Source: Protea cynaroides (Eukaryota > Streptophyta > Magnoliopsida > Proteales > Proteaceae). Taken from it: a stretch of DNA of 64,000 nt. Shown here piece by piece: positions 22,806 through 33,812 of this stretch. The stretch lies in NCBI GenBank assembly GCA_028583415.1, contig CM053276.1, positions 56,194,814-56,258,813 on the forward strand. Direction: 5' to 3'. Position 1 is the first letter of the stretch; the number at the start of each line of letters is the position of its first letter. The notes beneath the pieces are model-generated. The model did not search any database. It had not been told where the DNA came from and saw only the letters and a list, made by a program, of their open reading frames with translations. A program made the position numbers and the translations under genes.

Positions 22806-24225
22806 GAGCAGGGTGCCTTTGTTAAAGGTAGGCTCATTCACAATAATATTGGCCTAGCCTTAGAGTTGATTACCATTATGAAAAAAAGATCCAAGCATGG
22901 TGCTATGGCTTTAAAGCTTGATATTCAGAAGGCTTTTGACACATTAAAATGGCCTTTTCTTATGAAAGCCTTGGAAAAATTTGGTTTCTCTAATATTTTT
23001 GTTGAAAGGTTGATGGTTCTTCTAAAATCCACCAGGCTTTCTATTATTTTAAATAGGGGGCCTATTAGTTACTTTGGTGTCTCCAGAGGTTTACGTCAAG
23101 GTGATCCTATTTCTCCTCTGTTGTTTATCTTGGCTGAGGAAGTACTATGCATAAATATTAAGAAAATGGCTACTTTGGATGAAATGTGTCCTCTCTACTG
23201 CGGGCATGTAAAGAATCCTTCTTTGCTTTTATTTGTTGATGATATTTTCATTTACCTTAAGGCTAAGCTCAAGGGAGTAAGGTTATTGAAGAAAATGCTT
23301 AATTGTTATGCCCTAGGTTCTGGTCAAGGAATCAATGAAAATAAGAGTATGTGTTTTTTCAATGGTGTCTTTGGTCAGGAAAAGGAAGATTAAGAGAAGC
23401 CTAGGTTTTACTAAGGAAAGATTTCCTACTAAATACCTTAGGGTAAGTCTACTTTTAGGGAAAGTTAAATCTAGCTTCTTTATGCCTCTGCTGCATAAAT
23501 TCAACAAGAAGTTTTCAGCATGGAATGGGCATTTACTTTCTTTAGCTGGAAGAGTTTAGATGGTAAAGTTTGTGTTATCTAGTTCTTTTGTTCATTCGTT
23601 CTCCATTTACAAGTAGTCATTGTCTGTTCTTAAGTAAGTAGAGCAATGGATGAGGAACTTCTTATGGATTGGTGATTTAAACCATAGAAAGCATGCGGTT
23701 GTGAACTGAAATTTGGTGTGTAAACCAAAAAAAGGAAGGAGGTTTGGGTATTCACAGGTTATGTGAGGTAAATGAGGCATTATTATCTAAGATGGCATGG
23801 AATATCAAAGCTACTGATTCTTTGTATTTTACATTTATGAGAGAACGATATTTTTATCAAAATGGTGCACAAAGAAGTTTATCAGATTCCTCACCAGTAT
23901 GGAGAAGCATATTGAAAATCTGTGATTGGACTACAAAGCATTGTCATTGGATAATAGGTGATGGGACATGTGATAATTTGTGGATTGACTATTGGTTAGG
24001 ATCGTCTTCTGTGATTGACCTCATTAGAGAGCATGCTGTTTTGGACTTTCAACTTTACACATTAAATGGTAAAGTTTTAACTTTTATTTATTAAGGAGGA
24101 TGGGATTTTCCTAAGGTATCCTCTTCAGTCTTGAATGTAATTTTTTATAAGGAAAAAAATATCCAATTAGTACAATCAATAAATGATAAAATGGTGAGGA
24201 CTCTAGCTACTAATGGGGTTTTTAC
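22806..24225 (+). pseudogene. LINE 2 first part: reverse transcriptase
   Basis: The plus-strand frame starts inside RT with 'EQGAFVKGRLIHNNIGLALE'. It continues 'KLDIQKAFDTL', 'SRGLRQGDPISPLLF' and the catalytic block 'LLLFVDDIFIY' (about 23225; Val replaces the common Ala). After frameshifts it gives 'FPTKYLRVSLL', 'FSAWNGHLLSLAGRV' and the downstream 'HRLCEVNEALLSKMAWNI' and 'DGTCDNLWIDYWLG' blocks. The endonuclease part is missing. The frame runs into the element 2 insertion at 24225 and resumes in phase at 36139. Confidence 0.9.
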
Positions 24226-26567
24226 TGTAAGATTTACACTCTACTAATCCAGTCTAACAATGTCGTGTTAGGTCTTTCCATCATTATTGGATCGAGTGGA
24301 CCAATTGTGTGAAGAAAGACCATGAGACCATGTAAGTGAATCGACTCAAAAACACTTAAAATTAAGTGTATGGTAGACTACTACCTGAGTAGGTATGGTC
24401 GACCATACGATGAGGAATGAAGACCACTGATAATTAAACATACGGTTGATATTTTTAAATGTATGGTCGACGGAATTTGTGACCGTACGTCCGACCGTAT
24501 ACTTCCAAATTAGACTTTGGAGTCTGGAAACTTTCCAAATAAAAGGGGGATCTCTTTCATATTGTTGGAGAGCTCTATATTGAGAGTTTCTCTCTATATA
24601 AAGGATGTCTCTCAACTCTTATTCACTCTTTTGGAACATTATCAAACCCTAGACCTAAGGGAGGAAGAGGAAGGAAGAGAAGAAGAAGAGGAAAAGGAAA
24701 AGAAGACTAAGAGGAAGGTTTTGCAAAAAAGGTTTTAGCTCTCCAATGTAAGCCAATGTATGAAACTTAACTTTAAAGATGTAAATCCTATTGAATAAGG
24801 TTTCTATTGTGGATTGGGGATGTCAAACTATGATGATCCATGTGATTCTTGAGTAAATCTCAAAGATAACCATGAGGGATGGGTTTAGGGATAATGGTTA
24901 ATGAGAAACTGTAAATAATGGCCATAGAATAACCTTAGGATGAACCCAATTAATAAGCTGAGAAATCGACATAGAAAGAACTCAGATTGAAAGTATTATT
25001 AACCAAAAATCATATGGTTACAGCTATGGTAGACCATAGGGTGACCAGAGAGTCGACTACAACCATTCGAAAAGAATTCAGAAAACGTATGGTTACAGGT
25101 GTGGTCGCATATAGTGCGACCGTAGGGGATCGATCGTACATGGTTTGGTCGACACAGGCATGTGACCGTTAGACCAATCAGTCACCTATCAATGGTCAAA
25201 TTCGATTTTTGATTATTGTAACATATTGCACGTAAATCCTAATTTAAATTCATATAACTCCTAGGTTGCTAAATTGATTCAAAGAGAATTACAAGGCTTG
25301 GAAGGAGATCAAATATCATTAAAAGGTGAAGAAACAAAACTTAAACTAATTGGATAATAACAAACTATTTTGCTTTATTTGTCCAATGCAATGACTGATG
25401 CTATGTTTGTATGCTTGTAATATTCATCTCACATGTCATCCAATATTACTGTTATATTCTGCTCATGCATATTTAGTTCTGTCATTTATAACACGATGAC
25501 GATGATGCTAGGAATAGACATGTGGTTGTATGTGTATGGTCAATGTGTTGGATGAGAGTGAAGCATCAGGGGGAGGATATGGCACTATGGTTCAGTCTGG
25601 TCACCAGACTCTAGCTCTATCTCTACTTAAGTATTGCCTACTAACATTGTCGTATCGCCATTACCTTAGCAGAACTATTATGTCGTAGGGCATCAGGGGA
25701 GGTGGTCTCAGACTGTATGTCTCTGACTCTATTGAGGGGCCTTAGTTCTATCTCTATGGAAGTATTGAGGGATGCTGGGGTGAGGCCTTGGATACATTTG
25801 GATGACATTAGGATTGGTTAGTTGCGAGCCTAGTTTTTAAGCCCTCGTCAATAGGGGCTTACGTGTTGGTATGGGTAGGACATCAGGGGAAGTGTTGGCG
25901 GTGTGTGATCCAAACACTTTAGCTCTATCTCTATTTCATGCTGGGTGCATATGGGATGGCAATGGTGTATGATCCATTGGGCAGATTCATACACTCGTGT
26001 ATAGAGCTGTGGTGGCCGTTAATCCTTTCTATTCCACATTGCAAACTTAAAAACCAGACCAAAGATATGAATTGAATGCATGCATATGTTTGCGCATTGT
26101 TTTGTTTGCTCACTGAGCCATGATGTGTTCTCACCCTCCAGATGTCAAATATTTTTAATTGATGATGCAGGTCCTACTGTAGAAGACTACATGAATGCAC
26201 CGTCGTATAGACACATGATGACTATGGACGTAGAAGCTATGGAAGATGGGCATGATCCGTCATGCTAGTGTAACCAATGTGTTTTTGAGTAGTTTAGTTA
26301 CGTTTAAGTACTGGAACATGTAATGGATTATTTAATTTATGTCTTGAGTTATATGGAGATAACTGGATTAACTATTTAATATATCACTCTTAAACCTCAG
26401 TTCATTAATTATAAAGACTTTCGCTTACTTATTTATTATCTCTGATTATTACTATGGAATGTGTTTGGTTTGATCTGGTGGGTAGAGCCTATATGAGATC
26501 CTGGTTGAACTGTTGGTTTATGGATGGTTCATCACACCACTGGTTAGTCTAAAATTGGGGTGTGACA
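24226..26567 (+). repeat. 5' LTR of element 2 (2.34 kb)
   Basis: U3 holds an inverted-motif cluster at 24366-24503, including the palindrome TATGGTCGACCATA (about 24397). The TATA box CTATATAAAG lies at 24594-24603, a GA-rich leader at 24655-24720 and a 5' splice site AAT|GTAAGC at 24748. A second cluster at 25012-25170 has the same words. Three degenerate modules with CATCAGGGGGAGG and TAGCTCTATCTCTA run 25560-25960. The 3' splice site GATGATGCAG ends at 26170, and the U5 frame is at 26171-26292. Confidence 0.9.
26171..26292 (+). other. U5 short reading frame (element 2, 5' LTR)
   Basis: After the predicted 3' splice site the phase-matched frame reads 'TVEDYMNAPSYRHMMTMDVE' and 'EDGHDPSC', then a TAG where sister LTRs have a Glu codon, then 'CNQCVFE' and stop. 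The frame upstream of the splice site is also open from an ATG at 26080 in this LTR. The 3' LTR copy (35721-35842) has the same internal TAG. Similar frames occur in the other chromovirus LTRs here. Whether it is translated is unknown. Confidence 0.45.
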
Positions 26568-26569
26568 GC

Positions 26570-26584
26570 CTGGCATCAGAGCTC
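26570..26584 (+). promoter_or_regulatory. Primer-binding site of element 2
   Basis: CTGGCATCAGAGCTC, two bases inside the LTR end. It differs by one base (C for T) from the initiator-tRNA-Met complement TGGTATCAGAGC. Confidence 0.88.
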
Positions 26585-26737
26585 TTAGGTTCTCCCATTG
26601 ACCTTACTACTTCCACGCGAGTCATGAACTGAGTTAGGAAAACTAAAACCTATAATAAGAATACACCATAAGCATCTTAATGTTTGAAACATAAACTAAG
26701 AAAGTGAATAATGCACATATGTAAATGAGAAACCAAC

Positions 26738-26761
26738 TATATATATATATATATATATATG
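26738..26761. repeat. (TA)n microsatellite between primer site and antisense ORF
   Basis: About 12 TA units. Element 4 has a 77-base TA run in the same structural position (53009-53085), and element 3 a short one near 44228. Confidence 0.9.
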
Positions 26762-26797
26762 CCAAAATAAAAGTAAGAAAAATGTATATCCGAACCA

Positions 26798-26827
26798 GAG
26801 TACGGTCCACAATCTGAATAGTTACTC
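26798..26827 (+). ncRNA. Conserved 30-nt stem-loop, element 2 copy
   Basis: GAGTA pairs with TACTC across a loop containing GGTCCACAA. It lies about 215 bases after the primer site and 37 bases from the antisense ORF stop. Element 4 has GGGTA/TACCC at the same positions, a compensatory change. Confidence 0.55.
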
Positions 26828-26863
26828 TATAGTATAAATGAGAGAAAACTAATAAAATGGAAA

Positions 26864-28060
26864 TCATGGAGCTAGGGGCGCTGGAAGAGGAAGTGCCTCT
26901 CGGTCTCGATCATGTTCCTCAGCGTATACCCTCGTGAGCCAGACTACCTGTGCTTGGGTCACCCAGAGACTCTAGGCAAGACTCACCATCCACCCATTAG
27001 TCGCACGCTGAGCATCACGAATCTTACGTAGTAGCACCATCATATCATCTGGTGGAGGATGTGAATTACCAGCCGTGTGAGAAGTCTGAAAAGAGCCAGC
27101 TCCTGTAGATTATTGAGGTGATGGAGGAGGTATGGCATCCACATCCATGTACATCCAGTCATCATTACTCTCGTTTGCCACGCCGCTGCCGCCACGTCCT
27201 CTGCATCTGTTGTCGCCACCCAAGTAAGAGGACATCTCGTGGCATTTCTCTCATCATCACTAATCTGTATCTCTCTCATATCCATCCTGCATATCGCAGC
27301 CCAATCAAGGTCAGCTGAGAAGGTGTCTTCGTAGATCTTTTCATCCTCTAAGTTCACCTGTAGATGAGAGAGCAGAGTGGTGATCAACCATCCATGGGGC
27401 AGGTTACCTCTCAAATCAGGCATCGTGGCTCTATGCATAGTCCGGATGATAATATAAAGAAGACAGACATGCTACCTTGTGCAGATACAATATAGTAAGT
27501 ACTGAATCAACTGGGAGACCATCTAATAATGTCCACCTTGAGGAATTAGATTATGTTGGATAATCTTACAGTATACTCGTGGCTCAGAATGCAGGTTTGC
27601 TGTCTTCATCTCCCAGCAGTCGTAACGAAGAATCTAACTGCATACCTCTGCATGCATAGTAGTAAGAACTTGGGTTCCTTAGGAACACAATAGACTAAGG
27701 GACCCACCCTTGAGATACCCAGAAGATACGCCAGTTGTTGGGTATTGAAAGAGATAGGAATTCCTTTCACCTAACTAGTGATCCGAAGCTCTATTTCACT
27801 GTAAATATCCTCTAGATCACCCTTAACTTATAGATTGCAGTAGAACTACTTTACTAAATAGGGATGGGTGCAACCCTCATATGAGATCATGGGAAACCAA
27901 CCCATATCACCAAATGCCCTCTCCACGTCAAATAGGGCTAAGTGGGCTAAATTGACACACCGAACCCATCGACCTTTTTTGATGATACCATGGATACTGT
28001 ACCTCTGCTTCAATGGATCTGAAGTGACGAGGGTCATGGACTCTGGGAGCCTTGGTCTGT
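26864..28060 (-). pseudogene. Element 2 antisense ORF (plant transposon-protein-like)
   Basis: Minus strand, between primer site and gag. A likely 3' splice site (TTTCTCACAG) precedes the first block at about 28060. Reading downward: 'QRYSIHGIIKKGRWVRCVNL', 'LFDVERAFGDMGW', 'HPYLVK.FYCNL', 'VKGIPISFNTQQLAYLLGI' and 'LPHGWLITTLLSHLQVNL'. Then come 'DLDWAAICRMDM', an Ala-rich stretch, 'LWVTQAQVVWL', a Pro-rich tail and a stop at 26864-26866. Several in-frame stops and a frameshift near 27110 disable it. The first third resembles the plant-only domain annotated in databases as 'putative plant transposon protein' (PF20167), recalled rather than searched. Element 4 carries the best matching homologue. 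The function of this domain is not known to me. Confidence 0.6.
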
Positions 28061-28609
28061 GAGAAAAAAGAATAAAAAAAAAGTTAGAAAGTTAAAAATT
28101 TAAATATCTTAATGACGTAAAATGGAAAAATGTTTCACTTTTCACCCAAACACTTGGGCAGGAAGACTTACATGGGGTACAAACCATCCTGTAAGGTTTA
28201 TTTAATCAAAAATTTCAACTAATTAGATTGAATTTGAAGAAAATTTGAAATTTGGGATTTTTTTTAAATTTTATGTCAAAATTGGGATTTTTAAATTTTT
28301 AACCACACTAACCAATGAAACTCTAATTTTCTTGAGGACTTTCATCCATTAGGTAGCCTATAACAATGACCACCAATAAAATCAAATGTTTACGGTCAAT
28401 TAGACGTTAATTTAAAGAAAATACTATAAATGATGAAAACCTAAGTATGAAAGCTTAAAAAGGAAGAAAAGAGTAGAGAATTTATCTTGAAGAATAGAAC
28501 AGAAGTTGTCAACCGATGGGGAAACCACTAAATTCGTGTGGTTGACACTGTAGCAACCCAGTGGTGGCAAGCTAAGTTGAGACTGTAGGAGAACAAGAGA
28601 GAATGAGAA

Positions 28610-28805
28610 GGAAAAGTCTCGAATTAGATATAAAAACCTGATTTTTTAATCGTATTATCACACAATTCGACCAAAACAGTCGACCATATGATCGACCGTA
28701 CAATCGACTACATGGTCTCGGGATGTTGCCTGGGTTTGTATGGTAGAACCTATGATCGCATGTAATGTAACTTTATGATATCGACCATATGATTGACTAT
28801 TGTCT
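28610..28805 (-). promoter_or_regulatory. Putative promoter of the element 2 antisense ORF with GGTCGA cluster
   Basis: On the minus strand a TATA-like TTTTTATATC (28636-28627) is preceded by a cluster (28800-28665) of GTCGACCATA, TGATCGACCGTAC, ATCGACTACATGGTC and TATCGACCATA words. These are the same words as in the LTR of this element. The spacing to TATA resembles that in the LTR U3. Confidence 0.5.
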
Positions 28806-28941
28806 ATTTTGGCTCTGTTAGACCTAATGCCTCTTAATTTTTTTCTTTTTTCTCCTTCCATTGTGGGACTAACAAAATATTACCATCTTATCTTGTCTCA
28901 CATGTGTAGCATTCCCAATAACATTTTACTCAAGAGTTTAA

Positions 28942-30310
28942 ATGGCTGGACATAGATCAAGCAGTAGGAGATAGAATGCAAACCCACCTCCCCCAACTAC
29001 GAAGGTCAATGTCAATGAAGGTCAAGAAGAACAAGAAGGAGAAGCTGGGAATCAAAATGTTATGTCTCAGGATGTTCACACCCAAGCCAACACAACTAAC
29101 TTACCAGCACCACCAATAAATTTGGCCACTGTAGTGATAAATTTAGCACAATAGGTACAACAATTGCATCAGATGTAGACAAATATGCAAACTACCTTGG
29201 GGATTGCACCACAAGTTGCAAATACCACATCAACAACTCCACATAGCCGCGCTACACCTCCTGCACATGTTGTTAATAATTCATTGCACAACCCATCTGT
29301 AGAGAACAACACCATACCCATAGTGCAGCAAACTCCGACGATGCAAACCCCAATCCAGAATCTCGAAGCACAGCAATGGAAGAACAACTCAAGGAATTAC
29401 CAGAATCAGCTACCTATATATGGCTACTATGCTCAAAATCAGCTTGACCACTCCAGGATAATCGAGCATTTCCTGAAGATAAAATCGAAGGAGTTTATCG
29501 AAAATCTGTTAAATCCATTGTGGCCAGCTCTCTGGATTAATGAAATGAAAGAAATTTCATGATGATGACTATTACAGAAGTGGAGAAAGTATTGTGTGCA
29601 ACATTTATGCTGATAGGAGATGCACTGGTGGAAATCCATTCGAGGTTATCTGTTCACGAATTACAACCAGTTGACCTGGGCTAACTTAAAAGAAGCCTTC
29701 TTCGAGAAGTATTTTTCCAGGAGTTTCAGGGATCAGATGTAAAAAGAATTTTTGAGTCTATATCAAGGATAGATGACTGTCGACACTTATCAGCAGCATT
29801 ATGAGGAACTGTTCTTCTTTGCTCTCGCTAGTATACATGAGGAAGATACTAAGACCCATAGGTTTGTCATGGGACTTTGGGGAAGTATCCGTGAGCATGT
29901 GTTGGGACTGAAAAAGAAGATATACAATGAAACTATGTAGATAACATGAATTTTGGAGTCTAATGAAAGAGAGAATTACTTTGCCCAAAATAGGGGTATC
30001 ATGAGGCCTAATGGAAATTCATTTAATAGTGGGAATACAAGGTCCTTCAAGCCTTTCTGTACTCAAGGCTTCAATGCAGTAGCCAAGATTATCCCAATAG
30101 CCTAACCACAATAGAAGTAGGATAATACTGGAGTCAAATGCTTCACTCTAACCAAGTAGGGCATTATTCAAGAAATTGCCCTCCGCCAAGGAAGCAGCTA
30201 CAACAAAGAAAGGTTTATGCAGTTACTTCTGAGGATCTTATCGCATCGCCTGATGTGGTCACTGGTATGATTCAACCTTATGTTTTGGAATACCTTATGT
30301 GAACTTGTAG
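28942..30310 (+). pseudogene. gag: Element 2 gag remnant
   Basis: It starts 'MAGHRSSSRR' (ATG at 28942). A Gln/Thr/Pro-rich N-terminus follows ('MQTTLGIAPQVANTTST'), then the capsid-type block 'TWANLKEAFFEKYFSRSFRD' and 'YQQHYEELFFFALASIHEED', characteristic of plant gypsy gag. A decayed zinc-knuckle region lies near 30130-30200 ('CFTLT' then 'GHYSRNC' in another frame). More than five stops are present. Confidence 0.85.
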
Positions 30311-30317
30311 ATTAATT

Positions 30318-30637
30318 TAGGTAAAATCACAAGTATCATACCTATAGCAAACATACCAGTCAGAGTGCTTTTCGACTCTAGAGCCACACACTCATTTATA
30401 TCTGTGTCTTTCGAAAAGAAACTAGATATACCCCTCAGACCTTTAGATTACGAGCTACTAGTACGATTACCTATGGGATTAGAAGCAGAATTAGACCAAG
30501 GTTATGGAACATGTCCAGTTCTCATAAATGGACGAAGCCTGGACGCCAACCTAGTGCAACTCAAGATGACAGACTTCGATGTTATCTTAGGGATGGACTG
30601 GATATCCTAGCATTCCATGAGTTTGCTTTGTGCTGAA
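30318..30637 (+). pseudogene. Element 2 retropepsin
   Basis: 'PVRVLFDSRATHSFISVSFE' is the active-site region. The Gly of the D-S-G triad is Arg here, so the enzyme would be inactive. It continues 'KLDIPLRPLDYELLVRLPMG' and ends 'DFDVILGMDWIS' with a stop where sister copies continue. Confidence 0.85.
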
Positions 30638-32220
30638 AAGAATATCATTCAAAGACAAGGAAGGAGCAGAATTTAATTTTATGGGAACCAAACATTCCCT
30701 TAAACAAAAACTCATTATTTCTGCCTTAAAGGCTAGGAGATGCCTCGAGAAAGGAGGAGTTGGGTACTTAGTGTCCGTGGTTGACCTCACCAAGGAAGCA
30801 CCACTAATGGAGTACATTGAAGTTGTGCATGAATTTTTAGATGTATTTCTTGAGAAATTACCAGGATTGTCACCCAATCGAGTGACAGAGTTAGTTATAG
30901 ACCTTATACCCAGAGTTGTACCAATATCTAAGGCATCCTATGAAATGGCTCCAACTGAATTGAAAGAACTGAAGGTGTAACTATAGAAGTTGCTAGACAA
31001 GGGTTATATCTGACCTAGTATATTACCATGGGGAGTGCCAATGTTGTTCATGAAAAAAAAAGGACGGTAGCATTTGACTTTGTATAGATACTGGAAATTG
31101 AACAAGCTCACAATCAAGAATCAATATCCGTTGCCTCGGATCGATGACTTATTCGACCAGTTGCAAGGTACCAAAGTGTTCTCCAAGATTGATCTTCGGT
31201 CAGGATACCATCAGTTGAAGATCAAGGAAGGTGATATTCTGAAGATAGCATTCAGAACCCGATATGGACATTACAAATTTTTAGTTATGTCTTTTGGATT
31301 AACTAACGCACCTGTAACTTTTATGAAACTCATGATTTGGGTATTCCACGATATGAAAAATACATCGGTCGTTGTATTTATAGACGACATCCTAGTCTAC
31401 TCCAAGGACAAATAGACTCATATAACAAATTTTAGAGCTGCTCTTCAATGACTAAGAAAAGAAAAACTTTATGTTAAATTTACTAAGTATGAGTTCTGAC
31501 TAAATGAAGTCACTTTCTTAGGCCATGTTGTATCGGTTAAATGAATTAAAGTGGATCCTAGGAAGATTGAAGCAATTATAAAATATGAAGCACTTAAGAA
31601 TGTTGTAGAAATTAAGAGTTTCTTGGGTTTAGCTGGGTATTATCGATAATTCATGGAAGATTACTCTAGAATCATCGTACCTCTCACCAGCCTGAGTAAG
31701 AAAGGAGAAAAGTTTATTTAGACTGACAAATGTGAAGAGTGTTTTCAAACATTGAAGGCAAGACAGATATCGGCTCCCATCTTTACTATTTTGGTCTTGG
31801 GACAGCCATTTACGTTGTACACTGATGTGTTTGGGTTTGGTGTGGGATGTGTTCCCAAGCAAGGAGAAAAAGAGATTTTATATGCTTCAAGATAATTAAA
31901 GGCACACGAGAAGAATTATCCTATTCATGACTTAGAGTTAGCAGCAGTGGTACATGCTGTTAAGATATGGAGACATTATTTGTATGGAGAAAAATTCCAG
32001 ATCAAATTAGACCATAAGAGTCTCACTCATTTCTTCAATAAAAAAGAGTTGAACATGAGACAGAAAAATGGCAGGAGTTGCTAAAGGACTACGATTGCAA
32101 TATCTAGTATCATCTAGGAAAGGCTAATGTAGTTGCTGATGCACTAAGAAGAAAAATGAGGACAAAATCTCATGAAGAAGCTAGCACAAATGCTGCAATA
32201 TGCATCACAAGATGAGTATT
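30638..32220 (+). pseudogene. Element 2 reverse transcriptase and RNase H
   Basis: Linker 'EVVHEFLDVFLEKLPGLSPN', then RT blocks 'KLNKLTIKNQYPLPRIDDLF', 'FSKIDLRSGYHQLKIKEGD', 'FLVMSFGLTNAPVTFM' and the catalytic 'VVFIDDILVYSKD' (about 31370). RNase H follows with 'LYTDVFGFGVGC' (31816-), 'YASR.LKAHEKNYPIHDLEL' and 'HHLGKANVVADAL'-like text at about 32110. Stops occur at about 30978, 31415, 31450, 31499, 31545, 31650 and 31720, among others. Confidence 0.9.
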
Positions 32221-33790
32221 GAATTGTAGCAATGAGCAGTTCATGATTGATAAATCGGGTGGATCAATCAATCTAAGGTTTATTCATCAATTTTTAAACA
32301 TGTTTGCTACATTGAGGATTGTACCTAATCTAATAGACGAAGTAAAAATAGCTATCCAATTAGATCCCTATTTGAGGACAGCACAAGAAGACCTGAAAAA
32401 AGGTTGGACTACTCCTGATTTCACTCTGGACTTCGAAAAGGTACTAAGATACAAATAAAGATTGTGCATAGCTAAAAGTAATGTTTTAGACATCAGACAC
32501 AGACTAATAAGGGAAGCTCATTCAACATCCTATTCTGTACATCCTAGGAGTACAAAGATGTATCATGATTTTAAGAAACTATATTGGTGAAGAGGAATGA
32601 AAGTAGACGTAGCTAGACATGTGTGTCAAAGCCTAAATTATCAGCGGGTAAAGGCAGAAAGACAAAGACCTGTAGACTTGTTACAACCACTACCTGAACT
32701 AGCTTGGAAATGGGATTTCATTACTATAAACTTCATCATAGAGTTACCATTGACTCCTAGAGTAGTTGACGTAGTCTGGGTGATTATAGATCATTTGACT
32801 ATGACAGGTCATTTCATAACTATACGACCTCAGTATACTCTAGAGAGGCTAGCTAAGCTGTATGTGGATAATATTATCAGATTGCATGGTGTACTTAAAA
32901 GCATCATGTCTGACAGAGACCTACACTTTACCTCAAGGTTTTGGGAAGGATTATAGAAGGCTATGGGAACAACGCTAAAATTTAGTACTACATTTCACCC
33001 TCAGACCAATGGACAGTCGGAGCTCACAATTCAGATTTTAGAAGACATGCTTCGAGCTTGTGTAATTGATTTCAAATGATCATGGGATGAGAAGTTACCG
33101 TTAATCGAGTTCGCTGATAACAATAACTATCAAGCTATAATACAGATGTCGCCATATGAAGCACTGTATGGTAGGAAGTGTTGAACTCCTTTATTTTTTA
33201 TTGAAGTTGAAAAATAGAGAATTATTGGACCAGAATTTATCGAAGAGACTTGTCGAGTAGTCAACATCATCAAGGAAAGGGTCTGAATAGCTTAGAACCG
33301 TTAGAAGCAGTATGCAGACAATCAACGTCGAGACCTTTAATTCAATGCTGGTGATAAGGTATTCTTAAAAATATCCCCTATGCACGGCTTAAAACAGGTC
33401 GGACATAAAGGGAAGCTATGTCCCATATATATTGGACATTATGAGATTATGACAAGGCGTGGAAAGGTAACGTATCAGCTAGCACTACCACCATCGATGT
33501 CTAGTGTACATGATGTATTTCATGTTTCACAACTGAAGAAGTACGTTAGGGATCCAACACATGTGCTAATGACGGATCCACCGGTTTTGACTGAAGATTT
33601 GACATTCAAAGTGGTACCTTTTGAAATCACTGGATGAAAGATTCAACGTCTATGAAATAGTGATATTTACTATGTTAATGTTACTTGGAGAAGCCAAGAT
33701 GTGGAAGAAATGACATGGAAAGAATAGAATGCTATGCGAAAATAATATCCTTATCTATTTGACTTGGAAGGTATGTACAAATTTCGAGGA
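32221..33790 (+). pseudogene. Element 2 integrase and chromodomain-like tail
   Basis: Zinc-binding region ('HPRSTKMYHDFKKLYW', 'CQSLNYQRVKAER'), then catalytic core 'WDFITINFIIELPLTPR' (first Asp changed to Asn), 'SIMSDRDLHFTSRFWEGL' (second Asp present) and 'NGQSELTIQILEDML' (Glu present). Next comes 'APYE'-type 'MSPYEALYGRKC', and the C-terminal 'SVHDVFHVSQLKKYVRDPTH' with 'VTWRSQDVEEMTW...YPYLFDLE'. Frequent stops. The tail is of the type seen in Tekay/Del elements. Confidence 0.9.
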
Positions 33791-33802
33791 TGAAATTTAT
33801 GT

Positions 33803-33812
33803 AAGGGGGAGT
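33803..33812 (+). promoter_or_regulatory. Polypurine tract of element 2
   Basis: AAGGGGGAGT directly before the 3' LTR start (33813), preceded by ATTTCGAGGATGAAATTTAT. Confidence 0.9.

Noticed and set aside
26080..26268. 63-codon frame starting in the predicted intron of the element 2 LTR
   Set aside because: Not listed as a separate gene: only the part after the 3' splice site is kept in phase across families. The upstream half may be open by chance in elements 1, 2 and 5 and is closed in element 3.
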